Shown: positions 45,424-57,425 of the stretch, one piece after another
Numbering within the stretch: the stretch's first letter is position 1
How the letters are laid out: the number at the start of each line of letters is the position of its first letter
Assembly (NCBI GenBank): GCA_021234155.1
Contig: JAJEKV010000067.1
Location: forward strand, 832,888 to 896,887
DNA: 64,000 bases
Source of the DNA: Isoetes taiwanensis
Lineage: Eukaryota > Streptophyta > Lycopodiopsida > Isoetales > Isoetaceae
Direction: 5' to 3'
Position numbers and translations under genes: made by a program
The notes under the pieces: generated by a model
What the model saw: only the letters and a program-made list of their open reading frames with translations
Database searches by the model: none
What the model was told of the DNA's origin: nothing

Positions 45424-45497
45424 AGTGGAAACCCTTCCGGGTTCTACATGGAAACCCTTTCGGGTTTCCATATTAGAACCCCGGAAGGGTTTCCACT
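45424..45497. repeat. hairpin of GGAAACCCTTCCGG-type repeats
   Basis: AGTGGAAACCCTTCCGG at the left is complemented by CCGGAAGGGTTTCCACT at the right, with further inner pairing around TGGAAACCC. The same motif family forms the larger palindrome at 59.3 kb. Confidence 0.8.
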
Positions 45498-46945
45498 GAA
45501 ATTGGAATTTTTCGGAAGAAGAAATCCGCCGCGGTTAATTAATGACCAGATTTAATTCCCACGGCTATTTCGAAGAGGCTTTTTAGAAAGAATTTTTTTT
45601 CTTCTCACGTCTTCTCCGGTCTCACAGATTCTTTGGGCAGCGCTTAATACAGATTTGCATTCCGTTTATGGTTCTATGGGTGACGGATTCGGCCATGTTT
45701 TAGAGCTTCGCCTTTGTGCATTTTGTTTTGCCGGATTGGAGCAGAGGGGTTCAGAAATTTTTTTCGAGGTCCACGGATTTGCAGCAGAGATGAGAGTAGA
45801 GGGCGAGGGTGTACAACAGCGGCAGCTGGGGCATGTTTAGAAGTAGTATCAATCAAATTTAGGCTAGGCGCCTGCTCGATGTGGGCGATTATTAATTCTT
45901 TTTGTTGGCCCTTTTATCTAGCTGCACAAGCTACCTCTTGATCTTGCCTCTTCTCTGCCTCATGCCCGCCTCTTTTTCTTGCTTTTTTTCAGACATGTAT
46001 CCTCGCATTCTTCCAAATGTGCAAGTAGCCATCGATCTATCCTGTCCAATTTGCAAGTTGGTCCTCTTTTAAAGTTTCAGAGAATATCTATCGACCACTG
46101 TTGAAAATGAGTGCAGATGGGAATTCTGTTAAATTATGAACATGGGTTCTGGGTGACTAATGCAAGAAGGGCAAAGATAGGAACAAAACGAATTACCTTA
46201 AAGACATATGGTCGGGTTTTTGCGGTAGGGTTCAAGTGCCAACAAAGCGGATATTATAGTTCTTCGCCAAAGAAAGATTTCGATATCCATTATGGCTTCC
46301 CCGAAGCAAACGGGTCCATCGGTATCTTCAGAATTTGGAGCTTCCCGGGTGTGGGGCGGCATGAATCCCCATGGACATTTGTCATCCAATCGAGACTTCA
46401 AAGTTCGAACTCAAGGCCACTCAAAAATCTGGTCGATTGATTTAACCTTGACCTCATGCGAAGTATCTAGATGTCAAAGTTCTTCATTAGAGGAGGTTGT
46501 ATTTAAAAATTGCAACCTTGAAGATTTTCCGAACCTATAGGCTTGGAATTTAACACCCAACCTGGTTATGCCACGTAGGTATGGGTACGGTACTAGGTAG
46601 CCTCGGATCTGTTTCGAAAAATGGCGGTCTACTGTCTACTGCTGTGTGCAATGCTGTGTGCAAGATAGAGCAACTCGTCGGTAGTGGATTCGTTGGTAAT
46701 AATGCAAGATAGAGCATTCGTCAGTAGTGGATTCGTCGATAGATTAGAGCATTCGTCGGTAGTGGATTCGTCGGTAGTATCGCCATTCTATTGTTGATGC
46801 TTGCTACCTCATCTAATCAGCATTGTGTACCAGGTAAATCCTTTGTAATTTGCATTGTGTCTCAGCTAAATCCTTTGCAATATCCGATCAGCACTGTGTC
46901 TTTATAAGAAATGTTGTTGCTTGTCATTTTCTGCCGCTTTAAACA
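45498..46945. other. no recognised gene; short tandem repeats
   Basis: Small open frames (46111-46440, 46292-46540) overlap without a domain. At 46661-46782 three units of about 40 bp repeat AGATAGAGCA and TCGTCGGTAGTGGATTCGT. This whole stretch may belong to the Helitron whose end is at 45323. Confidence 0.4.
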
Positions 46946-46949
46946 ATGA

Positions 46950-47387
46950 TAGATCTTTCTGGCACTTATGGATCCATCTGCACAAAATGGTGATGTAATT
47001 ATGCTTATGATGGCGCGAAACTCGATGTCGGAGAAGCTTGCTGAGGATATTGATAGTGCAGTAAAGGCAATTTCAGACAAGGCTTATGAGACAGCTCTTG
47101 GTTACATAAAATCAAATAGGGCTGCCATGGACAAGATTGTGGAAGTTCTAGTGCAGAAAGAAACTTTGACAGGTGATGAGTTTAGAGCCATTCTATCAGA
47201 ATTTACCGAAATTCCAAAACAAAACCATACTCTTGTACCAGAAGCTGTAATCAAATTCTTCTATGAATTTGCAAGCCAGCCAATGCTTTTAAAGGATGGC
47301 TTCCTTTCATCCAAACCAAGACATAAATGGCATGCTTATCGATTGCATTCTCCTTCCATTCTTTTATCTAAAAAATATGACTTTTGA
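46950..47387 (+). pseudogene. FTSH: FtsH (FTSH2/FTSH8-type chloroplast protease) C-terminal fragment
   Basis: From 46968 the frame reads DPSAQNGDVIMLMMARNSMS and continues EKLAEDIDSAVK, ending DEFRAILSEFTEIP. This is a near-exact match to the last 80 residues of plant type-B thylakoid FtsH proteases, which degrade damaged photosystem II D1 protein. The AAA ATPase and zinc-protease parts are absent in the preceding 1.6 kb. An AG acceptor just before (TGATAG, about 46948) suggests the fragment is a single captured exon. After PEAV the normal stop is missing and the frame reads 45 unrelated residues to 47387. Either a truncated gene copy or a Helitron-captured exon. Confidence 0.75.
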
Positions 47388-48074
47388 ACATTCTGTATGG
47401 GCTGTCTACTTATGGTCAAACCTTCCCACAAATGGGAATTTGTAGGCTGACAGTAAAGCTGTAATAGTCTTGGAACATATAGGTATTTCTTGTTATAACC
47501 GGTAATGTTGACCATACCTGCCACCCTAGAGCAGCCTCCAACAAATAAATCTCATTTCTAACTTTAGATTTCTTAATTCTTGGCTACTCAAAGTGGCTTA
47601 CATCAGAGACGAGAACTTCTTTTGGTTGGGATCATTTGGGCATCTAGATATCTTCAAGCTAAAATAAGATGTTTACTATAGTACACAGTAGCTCTTCGCA
47701 TTTCTCCCAAATTCTTAAACTATTATTCAACTTTCCAGTCTTAAAACATTTGGATATTTTGAGAGGTGGACGAGATATCTAGATTTTTCGCCAGGTTTCT
47801 CTTTAGGGTAGTTTCCTTCTCTGCACATGTTCATGTGTTAGAATTATTCTGCCAAGGTCATAATGATTACAAGGCTGTAGTTATATACACTTGTCAAGAC
47901 ATGCCATTGGGTACCATGATACTTCTGGAGTTTGTACATAGAAGCATGGTATGCCAACAACAGGACAAAAAAAAGAAGAACAATGCTTTTATGTACAAAA
48001 TTCCAGAAGTTCTTAGATCTACTAAGAGGTTACCCAGGTCAAGTGAACTAATTAGAATGTCAGACTTCAAACTG
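47388..48074. other. no recognised gene
   Basis: Open frames of up to 109 codons (47766-48095, plus) lack a domain. It separates the FtsH fragment from the CASP-like exons on the opposite strand. Confidence 0.4.
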
Positions 48075-48488
48075 TCAGACTTCAAATTGATTTGAGCAGC
48101 TAGCCAGAAGTGATAATGCCACTCCTGCTGCATACTCATGGCAGAAATGATTGAAATATTTACATATTGGATTCCACATCAGATCCTTGGCTCCTCTCTC
48201 TGTCAAATATGCTATTTCAATTGCCATCGCCGTAGCACTCACAAAGACATATGCAATTGCCTGTAAAAAGTAAAATGAAGCAGCATTATGATGGTTAGTT
48301 TAGGTATATTTCTATATGCATTAGCACAAGAACTGAATGGGTTATTTGTTACCTGGTCTAAGATAAACACAACCCAGTTCACTTTTGAACCACTTTGAAT
48401 GGAAGAGCCTGTTATCAGAGCCACAACGTTGATGACAAGCTGCAACAGAGTATAGGCTGAGGCCACTGCCATGGCTGCCAGGTAGAAC
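48075..48488 (-). CDS. CASP-like membrane protein, two exons (partial)
   Basis: Exon 48353-48488 encodes FYLAAMAVASAYTLLQLVIN then SKVNWVVFILDQ. After a GT-AG intron, exon 48075-48260 encodes AIAYVFVSATAMAIEIAYLT, W-N-P-I-C-KYFNHFC and GVALSLLA, ending with a stop. This matches transmembrane segments 2-4 and the conserved W..IC..F..FC loop of the plant CASP-like (CASPL) family, four-span plasma-membrane proteins related to Casparian strip scaffolds. The exon with the first transmembrane segment was not found upstream, where the sequence to 48720 shows no such pattern. So this is a partial gene or captured fragment, although its splice sites and frame are intact. Confidence 0.75.
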
Positions 48489-48837
48489 CTGAAAGAGTAA
48501 AATAAGCAAAATGAGAATGAGCTCACAGAAGACAATGCATTGTGCATAACACGACAAAATAGAGCTCTTCGTGTGCTTCCTCTAAGCTCCCCAATGGCAC
48601 TCCCTAGCATAAATTGGAGCCCATTATATATGATTGCACTATGAAGGAACCTGTCTGCCTTGCCAAATGATGCAACAATTGCTGCATTCTTTTGCTGCAT
48701 TTTATCAGATTACTATGCAAGACAAGCCATGTTAAGGATCTTTCTAGATTTCATTTATGTTGCAAGGATCAGAGGCAAAGCCTCTAAGTCATAAACTTAT
48801 AAAAAACCATGATTTGTTTTGCAGGAATTGATGCTAC

Positions 48838-49387
48838 CATTAGGGATTTTTTGAGATCATAAAAGGGCCTTCTAAGAACTGCTGACTAAGCTATATGAAC
48901 TACCAATCAGAAAACAGAACTGGTAATCCAGTCAGCAAAACAGTTATAACTAACTCACTGGATCACATTGTCTAGCATAAGTGTTGATAGAAAAGTCCAA
49001 ATGAGCTCTCGTTTGGTGCAATAGATAGATCTCATTGAGATCTTTCCAACCTTGGGTGGTTTGCATATCTTTTAGCTCCATAGGATAGTAAAAAATGGTA
49101 AAAACCATATTTTTTGGAGTTTTGACAATCCTAAGTGGTTAAAATATGTGCAAAGCACCTAAGGTTGGAAAGATCTCAACGAGATCTATCTATTGCACTA
49201 AACGAGAGCTCATTTGGACTTTTCTATCAATAGTTATGCTAGAAAATGTGATCCAGTGAGTTAGTTATGACAGTTTTGCTGACTGGACCCGTCAGGCTCT
49301 GATTTCTGATTGGTAGTTCATTTATCTTCATTTGGCTTAGTTGGCATGTTTTGAAGGCCCTTTTTTAATCTCAAAAAAACCCTAATG
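48838..49387. mobile_element. 550-bp foldback MITE, copy 2
   Basis: Nearly identical to 39453-40002 over its whole length, with the same CATTAGGG ends and two-armed inverted structure. It ends one base before the open frame at 49389, so it lies at the very start of, or within, that gene. Confidence 0.85.
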
Positions 49388-49388
49388 C

Positions 49389-52190
49389 ATGCCTCGTAAT
49401 ACAAATTTGAGGGTGCTACACTTGCAAATTGAGCCTGAACGCCTTCCATTGAAGAATATAACAGCAGAAGAAACAAGTCGCTTGCGAGGTGACAAACACT
49501 TGGATATTTGGTGCCGGGGAAAATTGTATCCGTCCGACCCGTTCTCTCATCAACCACCAAAATTTGAGAACATTGTGGAGGCTTTAAACTTCATTTCAGA
49601 TGGTTCTAAGGGGCTTCTTGGATATGTGCTCCACTTTTGGCAACATATTCAGAATCAACAACAAGAGATACATAACAAACAACAAGAAATTTCCAGGCAA
49701 CACCACAAAATTTTCATGCAACAACAAGAAATCCATAGGCAACAAGAGCAAATGCATAGACAACAAGAGGAAATGCACAGGCAAGTGGCTTCATGGCAGA
49801 TCAAGCTTTCAGTCAAACAAGAAGAAATCGAGGCACTTCAAAATGAGCTTAAGGGGTTTAAAGAGCAGCGAAGAAAACGGACCTTGTCAGACATTAATAG
49901 TTTTGTGGCTGGAGGTAGAGCATTTAGAAAGAGGATGAAGATGGTCCAAGATATACTTCATCCTGGTGATTCCTCAATGATAGAGGCTCAAAAACCTGAC
50001 CACATGATTCAATTGTTCCATAATTACTTTAATGAGGACATCTTGAAATTGATGCTAGAGCATGACTCCCCTTTCAAACTGATGTTGTTGAATTTGGTAG
50101 TCTGCGTAGAAGCCGAAAGCAAAAGAAGAGGATGCTCATCCTAGCCAAGATGTTCAAGAAGCATGTGAAGAAGGTGGCATTAGCCGAAGAGCTTATGAAT
50201 TGCTTTTCCAGTCCTTAAGAGAAGGCCATCCATTGATGAGCAAAACATTCATTCCTTGTCCTTGGCGAGTACGTGTGTCGCGAGCATCGAGCACTGAGAA
50301 AATTCGGGCTCTTCTTGGAGATTTTAAAGCATACACAAATAGCTATCCAGAGAAGAAACTTACACTTAACAAAAGCAATAACTTGTTTGTCAATTTACAG
50401 AAATTACTTGAGGTATTTTACATATTATCTTAATTGATACTAAGGCTTTCTTAATTTCATTTATGCATTTTCACAGGTCATTGTCCATTTTTATAAGCTT
50501 GAGCCAGGTGTGATAAGTCTGTTGTTGAAAATGGATGAGATGGAGCTCATTAAGGGGCAGAAGATAGAGAGGATGTCTATCCAACTGCTTCATATTACAC
50601 AATCTGAATTTGACCTTTGGTGAGTCAAATTTTAGTGAATTTGACCTTTGGTGACTTAGTAAATTTTAGTGCATCAAGTACCTCATTAGTATCTGCCTCT
50701 GCATGCGCTCCTTGATTAAGAAATGGAATTTTTTTTTAAAGGTGGCTAGCAGCTTTTGAAATTCCAGCTGAAAATTATTTCAATTTGCGCTGGGTGCTCG
50801 AACAAACAGAAATTCCATCTGTCATCAATGAACAAATTCGAGGAGAGCCACTAATAGTTGATGGTGTTGGAACATTCAAGATTGATTGGCATTTTTCTTC
50901 TGATCTTAAAACAGCAAAAGTACGAACATATTTTAAATGCCAAGTAAATAATTTGCTCATTATGAAATGCATTTTGTAGGTGTTTTATGGTTTTGCTGAA
51001 GGTGCCAATGCAAGAGCTCCTTGCCCTTTTTGTATGGTCTCGACGAAGGATTCTGGTTGGTTTTCCGTACGACAAACAGAACAAGCACCAACTCGTACAT
51101 CACAAAATGCCATAATCAATATTCCTTTGAGCCGGTTCCATCCTTGCATGCTTCATGCATTCATTCGTATTGTTGACAAGCTAATTAACCTTTCCGTGTT
51201 GTTCTGCTGGAATAAAAGACCTCAAGCTGCTCGTGACACAAGCTTGCGTAATATAGAACAATGCTGCAGGATTACATAATGGTAAACAGAATCTTCTTAT
51301 TCTTTAGTGTGCCATTTTAAACTATGAATATTCTTATTCTTTAGTGTGCCATTTATTCTTTAGGTGAAGCGAAGATAACGAAGGATGAGAAGCGATCCTC
51401 CTCGATAAGACAGATGTTCCAAAATGCAGAGTCTTGGAGGAGCAAAAGCACGACATTTCTTGAGTGAAGACGCTCAAAAGGCCATAGGTAACCCGGATAT
51501 TAAACTTTAGGGGGTTAAGGGCTAAGGGATAATTGAGCCTAACATAAAATCGATAACATGTATACAATTTGGAGATTAAGAACTCGTGTCAATGGTCTTT
51601 TGGTCAACAACTAGTGGATGCCGAGCGTGACCTTACAAGAGGAGGTATGGCAAAATGATGGATGCGTAAGAAAAAAATGTTTGGACAAGCTTCAAAAAGT
51701 ATATGAGATGATGATGGATGAGAACTTGTCTCGAGATAGAGCCTTGAATTTCAAAATGTTGTCAACAATTTTATACATGCTTTTAACAAAGCTCATCCAA
51801 CATCATCATCACTACTCACTACATGGTACTATGCTATGTAAGAAAGCCATTATACATTTTAAACATATTGTAACCATTTTTGTTTACCTTAAAGCACATA
51901 TTATTATCACTCACTTGTCCCGATTTATACAAGAATATGGCAGCTTTATCAAAGTTCAAAGTCTAAGGGATGGAGAAATCACACAAATTATTCAAAACAA
52001 TTTATCAGCGCAGCACTCAACACGGGGGTTGTACTAAGAAATGGAGTCCGTTAGTTCAGGCCTTTGAAGGGTGTTATAGACGAATGCTAAGTAAAACGAG
52101 CAAGTGTATTCGTGATTCTCGTATATCCCGAGCAGCTCGAGTAGTTAATGCTCGAGTAGTTAATGCAACTGATCACGTGCAAGGAATGTA
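49389..52190 (+). CDS. multi-exon gene of unknown family with glutamine-rich coiled coil (possibly decayed)
   Basis: Exon 1 (49389 to about 50409) encodes an N-terminal domain, a coiled coil of repeats such as HRQQEQMHRQQEEMHRQ, and a helical segment; one frameshift occurs near 50105. Three further exons with GT-AG junctions follow: about 50477-50622 (VIVHFYKLEPGVISLLLKM), 50743-50920 (WLAAFEIPAENYFNLRWVLE) and 50980-51279, in which APCPFCMVSTKDSGWF and FHPCMLHAFIRIVDKL occur. Coding-like pieces (51618-52190) follow, again frameshifted. A C-x2-C followed by an L-H-x3-R-I pattern recalls transposon-like proteins I have seen in invertebrates and fungi, but I cannot name the family. The start is uncertain because a MITE lies immediately upstream. 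Two frameshifts argue for a recent pseudogene. Confidence 0.5.
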
Positions 52191-54660
52191 GTGAAGAACT
52201 TATAGGATCGAGCAGGAAATCAGTGCTCTTTGAAAAGGATATAATGAGACATTTACACAGTAGCCCGTATATGGCTGTCAAAGAATGGAGTTACCATGCT
52301 AGAATAAATTTGCAATAATAAGCTCCAACAAATGCAATGCAATGGTCCCATAGTCCATGGGATTATGATAAGGCTAAGCACATGGTATAAATTTGAAAAT
52401 AGTGGGCATCCTTTACATATATGCCTTTACAATAGAAAATCGTGTCATAGATCAAAAAGTTGCATGAGGTGAACCATTAAAGTTGCAACTATTAAACAAT
52501 GTTTGAACAAGGATATAAAATGCAGTTTTGATATATTTTAATGTCAACTTTTTGGTAGAAGGCACCATGGGATTATGATAAGGCACCATGGGTCCATGAT
52601 AAGGCACCATGGGTCCGTATGATCGAACCATGTTGGATGCAGTAGAAACAGTGATAACCACCACAATGGTTTGGTTTTCAAAAGTTCCAAAGACGACTAA
52701 ATATGATCACTTTAGATCTATAGCATGGTTGCATGAACTAGGTTGTGCCCTTAAGAAATCAGCAGGACTTGATGTGGCTTAACCCTTCTACAGAAAACTC
52801 TTCACTATATTGGGGTGCGCAAAGCTTGGAGCTTGGGTTCTTAAGTGTAACCTTGTGTCTATGGGGCATGTTAATTGGTTAAAATATTTAACTTTGGTTA
52901 ATATTTAGTTCTTTCATGTCCATAATAGATAATAATAGTTCCCACTGACATTTGTAACATGCATAGGAGTTCCAAATGCCAAATAAACATTGTTAGATTT
53001 GCTTTTGCAAATCATAGAAATTAAAATACAATGAATATTGAATTTTAATACAGGAATGATTTGTACAACCAGCAACAATAGCAGTAGAGAGAAAAAACAA
53101 ATCCATCAAAGATCCCAACGTTTCTTTATTCTGAAAAGCAAAACCGCTAAATTCAGGTCATTTTGTGGAACCTGAAACATAACCTGAAGTTTACACTTCC
53201 GAGGTGCTGTTTTAGCTCCAGCTTCCTCCTTTCCAATCTGCAAACATCATCCATATAATTGGTAAACAGATCGAGTGTAGAAGATCAACATACCCATCAA
53301 AATTAAGCAGCATCTCAAAACAAAAATTGCAGTTTTCTGTATTACATGGCCAGTCCATCATATTCAACCTTGTAATAACTTGGCCACCTGTCTCTACACG
53401 TGCAAATTAAACCTCTAGGACAATCCACACAGTGTTAGTGACATGGGAGAAAAGCTTATAGACTTGTACAAGCTCTTCCAAAGAGGAAAAATGGATGCAC
53501 GGAAGCTTGTGCTTCACAAACTGCACATTAAATAACATGGAACAAGTTGCAGATGTTTAAAATAATGAAGTGTGCACAATCTTAAGCTCATCAAAGCGGA
53601 TATCATCTGGATGTTGAGGAAGACTGGAATCAATTGTTGTGCACTTGGCAAAAGTGACGCAGATGCAAAAAAAACCAGTTCATGAAGTTTCTTAGATTTC
53701 GCAGATTTATAGCCCCACTGGAATTTTTCTTTTCACTCTATTCTGAGATAAGCCAGTGGATTACATCTGTAAAGCAGTTTAAACCTTCAAACAATCTTTC
53801 TTTTATTTTATTTCATTACTTGCCTCATCAGGAGCAGCTCCCCTGCTTGCCGAGAAAGGCCGAAATTGTAATTAGAAATAGATAATTTTTGTCTCGGCCT
53901 CACCTACTCCAACCCTGCATGAGGAAGTCGATGCCTTCCAAACACGAAATTTTATAAGAAGCAGAGTGTCTGGTGAAATCCATCCAATTTTACAACAGCT
54001 CTTCCACGAAATTCAAGAAGCCACCTGTTGGCCTTATTGCCAGGCAGCATAGCTGGAACTTTGAAGAAGCAAATCAGAGAGTGTCAAAGCAGGGTTTAGT
54101 TTTTTAGTTCTGCAGCAGGGAATATCATCTGGGCTAATGACAGAAACAGCTACACCAATCAATAATCCACAAAATATCCAGGAATAAGAAGCTACATGCA
54201 CAGTTGGAAGCTAACAAACCGACAATGCATAGATCTACCTCAAGTCTATACACAAATCCTGAGAAAATCTGCAGAAACAAAGCTAAAAACAAAGCTAAAA
54301 TCATACTCTTATTAACAAAACACATCATGAAATGCAACTCTGCCTCATTAATGTGCTTCATTAAGTAACATGGAACAAGTTGCAGATGTTTAAAAGAGAG
54401 TAAAGTCAGGTGATTTTCATGTATGAACTGCATGCCCTCTCCCTGTACATGATTGTGAAGCATGTAACAGACTAGTTACACTTGAGAACAACTGCCTCCA
54501 AACCAGAACATCATCAGATCTTAAACTTCCTCAAAGTTTTGCATTTTCGATCCGAGCTTTTAAGCACATAGAAGCCTGCACCGAGATAAAATCTAAGGCT
54601 CATAAAATTTCTTTCCTTATACCGTGTGAGCTATAAGCCCTCAAAATACAGCATAACCCC
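52191..54660. other. no recognised gene; short repeats
   Basis: Around 52335-52625 the motif CACCATGGG(T/A)(T/C)C(C/G)AT with GATAAGG occurs several times. A minus-strand exon-like piece near 53130-53240 reads IGKEEAGAKTAPRKCKLQ after a CAG acceptor but has no family. The rest is AT-rich and closed. Confidence 0.4.
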
Positions 54661-54672
54661 ATAAAGAGGCAT

Positions 54673-55703
54673 CTAGGTGACAATGTCTATGTTAGTCAAC
54701 TCATGACATTTTACTGTCAATTCCCTACGGCCCCGAATGACTCGGCCATTGAGACAAAAGAAAAATACCAATGAAGGTTCATACTCTAGAAGCAAAGATC
54801 TAACATCTCGAAGAACAGCATCTGTTGGAAGCTCAAAGTGCCGATATGGACTTCCATTCTTGCACACTGTCAAAGATGTGACATTCGCATGTTCATCGTC
54901 ATCTTGCTCAAGAGGATGCCACTGATAATTAGTACTAGCTGCTCGGCGAAACCTCCTAAATTCAAATTTCAAAGAGAGTTTTTGTCTTGAAAAGTAATAC
55001 CTGTGAAAAGATGGAAGTATGGATATGGTCAATTTAGAAATAGTCTAAATCAAATGCTTTTACAATACACACAATTAATAGACCAAGTAAAACGTACCTA
55101 TAAAAAAGCTTATCTTCCTGAACTCTACATTCAATCTCCTCAAATTCAAGTACGTACTTTCTTATCTTCCAACCATGCAATAAGTCCAGCTTTGTGCATA
55201 TGGCTGTCTTCTTTGTTTTTTTGTGACAAGAACTTCCAAATAAAGCTTCAAACATGTCGGGAATCAAAACCCATCCAAGTCTAACTGCAGTTCCTCCACT
55301 CTTCTTCAAGCTTGCATGAATGTCTTGCATGATCTTGGCTTTGAAGAACATAACTTGCTGCAAATTATTTCTAAGCTCATTTGCAAGTGGTTGTTCTAAC
55401 GGCCGATTACACCACACCATATTGCTCGAAAGTGTTTTGGCACGAGATACTCATGACTATAAAAGAAGATCATTTGCTGCCTGAGAGCTATTGATGTGCT
55501 ACTTGCAAACATCCCTCTATAGCTAATGTGGTAGGCTGTAAATTTAGATGTGAAGCAATCAATGCTTTCCCATTCAAAAGCATCCAAGGAAAAAATAGAG
55601 TTTGAAATCTACCATGCTGAACCTTTGTTGCCATATCTTTACTTTCATAGACATGTTGCACTAATGCTTCTATCTTTCCGCATTGATTTACTCTAAATGC
55701 CAA
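54673..55703 (-). pseudogene. two-exon gene of unknown family, frameshifted
   Basis: Exon 54673-55009 encodes YYFSRQKLSLKFEFRRFRRA and ends with VKCHELTNIDIVT. It joins through a GT-AG intron (about 55010-55096) to 55097-55430, which includes SLKKSGGTAVRLGWVLIPDM and DLLHGWKIRKYVLEFEEIEC. The junction codon (R) is restored exactly by splicing. Near 55425 a tandem TGGTG copy throws the frame; the frame before it (SIALRQQMIFFYSHEYLVPK) belongs to the same protein. Further upstream (to 55703) more shifts occur. I know no family; the last exon has a beta-rich look. Splice conservation suggests a real gene recently lost. Confidence 0.4.
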
Positions 55704-56086
55704 GTACTCTACCTTTCCAATGCAAGTGAATAATCAGACTTTGATTTGGGGGCTGCATTGTAACCCAGTCACCTGTTGAAATTATCCCTATTCTCGTCCT
55801 AACAGAGTCAATTTCATCAATTCCTTGTACTAGTGCCATTCCTGAAGATGCTTGCTATAAAATTCTTATAAAATTCCTGAAGATGCTTGCTATAAAATTC
55901 CTGAACATTCTTGGACTATAAAATCTGGTGATACTAATTCAAAGACCTCAGGCTATCTAGATTGAATTCTATGGAACTGCAATTGCATACCTTGCTGGTC
56001 CCGTAATCTCAGGGATTCAATTCTCTAAAGATCAGCTATTAACAACAACTTCCGGCAATGAATCGACAGCTCCATGTAAATCGGCA
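55704..56086. other. no recognised gene; short duplications
   Basis: At about 55850-55920 the units AAGATGCTTGCTATAAAATTC and CTATAAAAT(T/C)(C/T) repeat. No coding evidence. Confidence 0.4.
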
Positions 56087-56371
56087 ATGAATCGGCAACT
56101 TCGGCGGGAGGGAAAAGCCATGGATCGACCGCTGGATGGAACAAACAAATCTCTGTCCACGAAGAGATTTCCGGGAAGAAAGCCCTGCTACTTCAACACG
56201 GGAGTAATGGTGATGGATCTGGCGAAATGGAGGCAAGAACACCATACAAGGGCGATAGAGAAATGGATGGATATCCAGAAGGAAAAGAAAACCTACGAGC
56301 TGGGTTCGCTGCCACCATTTTTGCTTGTATTTGGGGGATTGTTAGAGCAGATCGATCAGCGTGTTTGTTAG
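56087..56371 (+). pseudogene. GATL: GATL-type (GT8) glycosyltransferase fragment
   Basis: From about 56177 the frame encodes [20 protein letters not shown], then [20 protein letters not shown] and PPFLLVFGG. This matches the C-terminal half of the catalytic domain of plant galacturonosyltransferase-like proteins, Golgi enzymes of the GT8 family that act on pectin or related cell-wall polymers. The DxD-type motif upstream is absent, and after about residue 88 the match ends ([10 protein letters not shown] and a stop), just where the family's IDHRWNQHGLGG would begin. GATL genes are usually intronless and about 350 residues long, so this is a piece only. Confidence 0.8.
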
Positions 56372-57425
56372 AGCAGAACGATTTGTTGTAGCCTGGTTCA
56401 GCGCCAATGAAGTGGCCTGGTTCACGCAAATTTCTATTGCTCATCCCTGACCTAATCCGAACCTAAAACCAAACCTGACCCTTCATAAAATTAAAAGGCC
56501 CATTTTTGAAGGGCCACCTCCTCTAATGTACAGCTTCTTTTCTTCCTCATGTATGATGTTCTTCTTCAGTTAAAGTCAGTTATGTTTCTGAACAGCATAA
56601 GATGAATTTGAGAAGGTTAGGCGCATTAAATATACACAGAAATTGTTTTGCAAAGTAAATTCCATATGATCCATATTTTGGAACCATCTAGCCTGTAACA
56701 TTGACTGGATTTAACACTAAATACTTGTGCTTGCAGATCTTTCTATGAGTTTTATCTCAACTTGAATGGTGATATCACAGGATGAATTTGTGCCAAGGTG
56801 CAAATATTTGAATGAGCATATTTTCGCCTCTTATTTGTTATCCAAGAACAAGCTTTTCCAAAACTAACTAGCCTTTATATTGCAGCCTATAATTTCTCAA
56901 ACTATCCAAAGGTGCATATCATGAAGTTAAGGTAACCTTTCTATAATTTCTCTATTTTTTTCTCGTGGAAATACAAGTTAATGTTGATTCGTTTCCACCT
57001 TGTGCATATTTGTTAGTAGTCGGCATGGTGTGTTTCTGCTTTCACATGCAATTATGGAGTTTCACTTGCAGGCATACGTAAGGACTTTGTCCCTTAAGGT
57101 CTTAGATATGATGCCCAATCGAGGTTTTAAAAATACCGCTGGTCTTCCTTCGCATGTAAGACTATGTTTGGTGTGCATAAAGTGTGGTTTTGACCTTGTG
57201 GTGGTTCTATTGTGCTAAACTTGTGAGTGAACATTTGGCATTCTTCAAGGGTGCTTCTAAATGCCCACTATAATCTAATTTTCCTTGGTTTATGTAGGCG
57301 CTTAAGAGGCTGCTAAACATAGATATTCCAAGCTCATAAAAGCTCATACTCTTATCACCCTTTACTATGTGAAATGCAGCTGAGAATATGCATCCAAATG
57401 AACGCCATGTTATGACCGTGGCCGA
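56372..57425. other. no recognised gene
   Basis: AT-rich. One plus-strand frame (57000-57218) could be a degenerate PPR unit upstream of the clearer remnant, but is not supportable alone. Confidence 0.35.

Noticed and set aside
48490-48700. Upstream open frame as first exon of the CASP-like gene
   Set aside because: It lacks the expected first transmembrane segment and is continuous through a good CAG acceptor, so it looks like intron or flank sequence.
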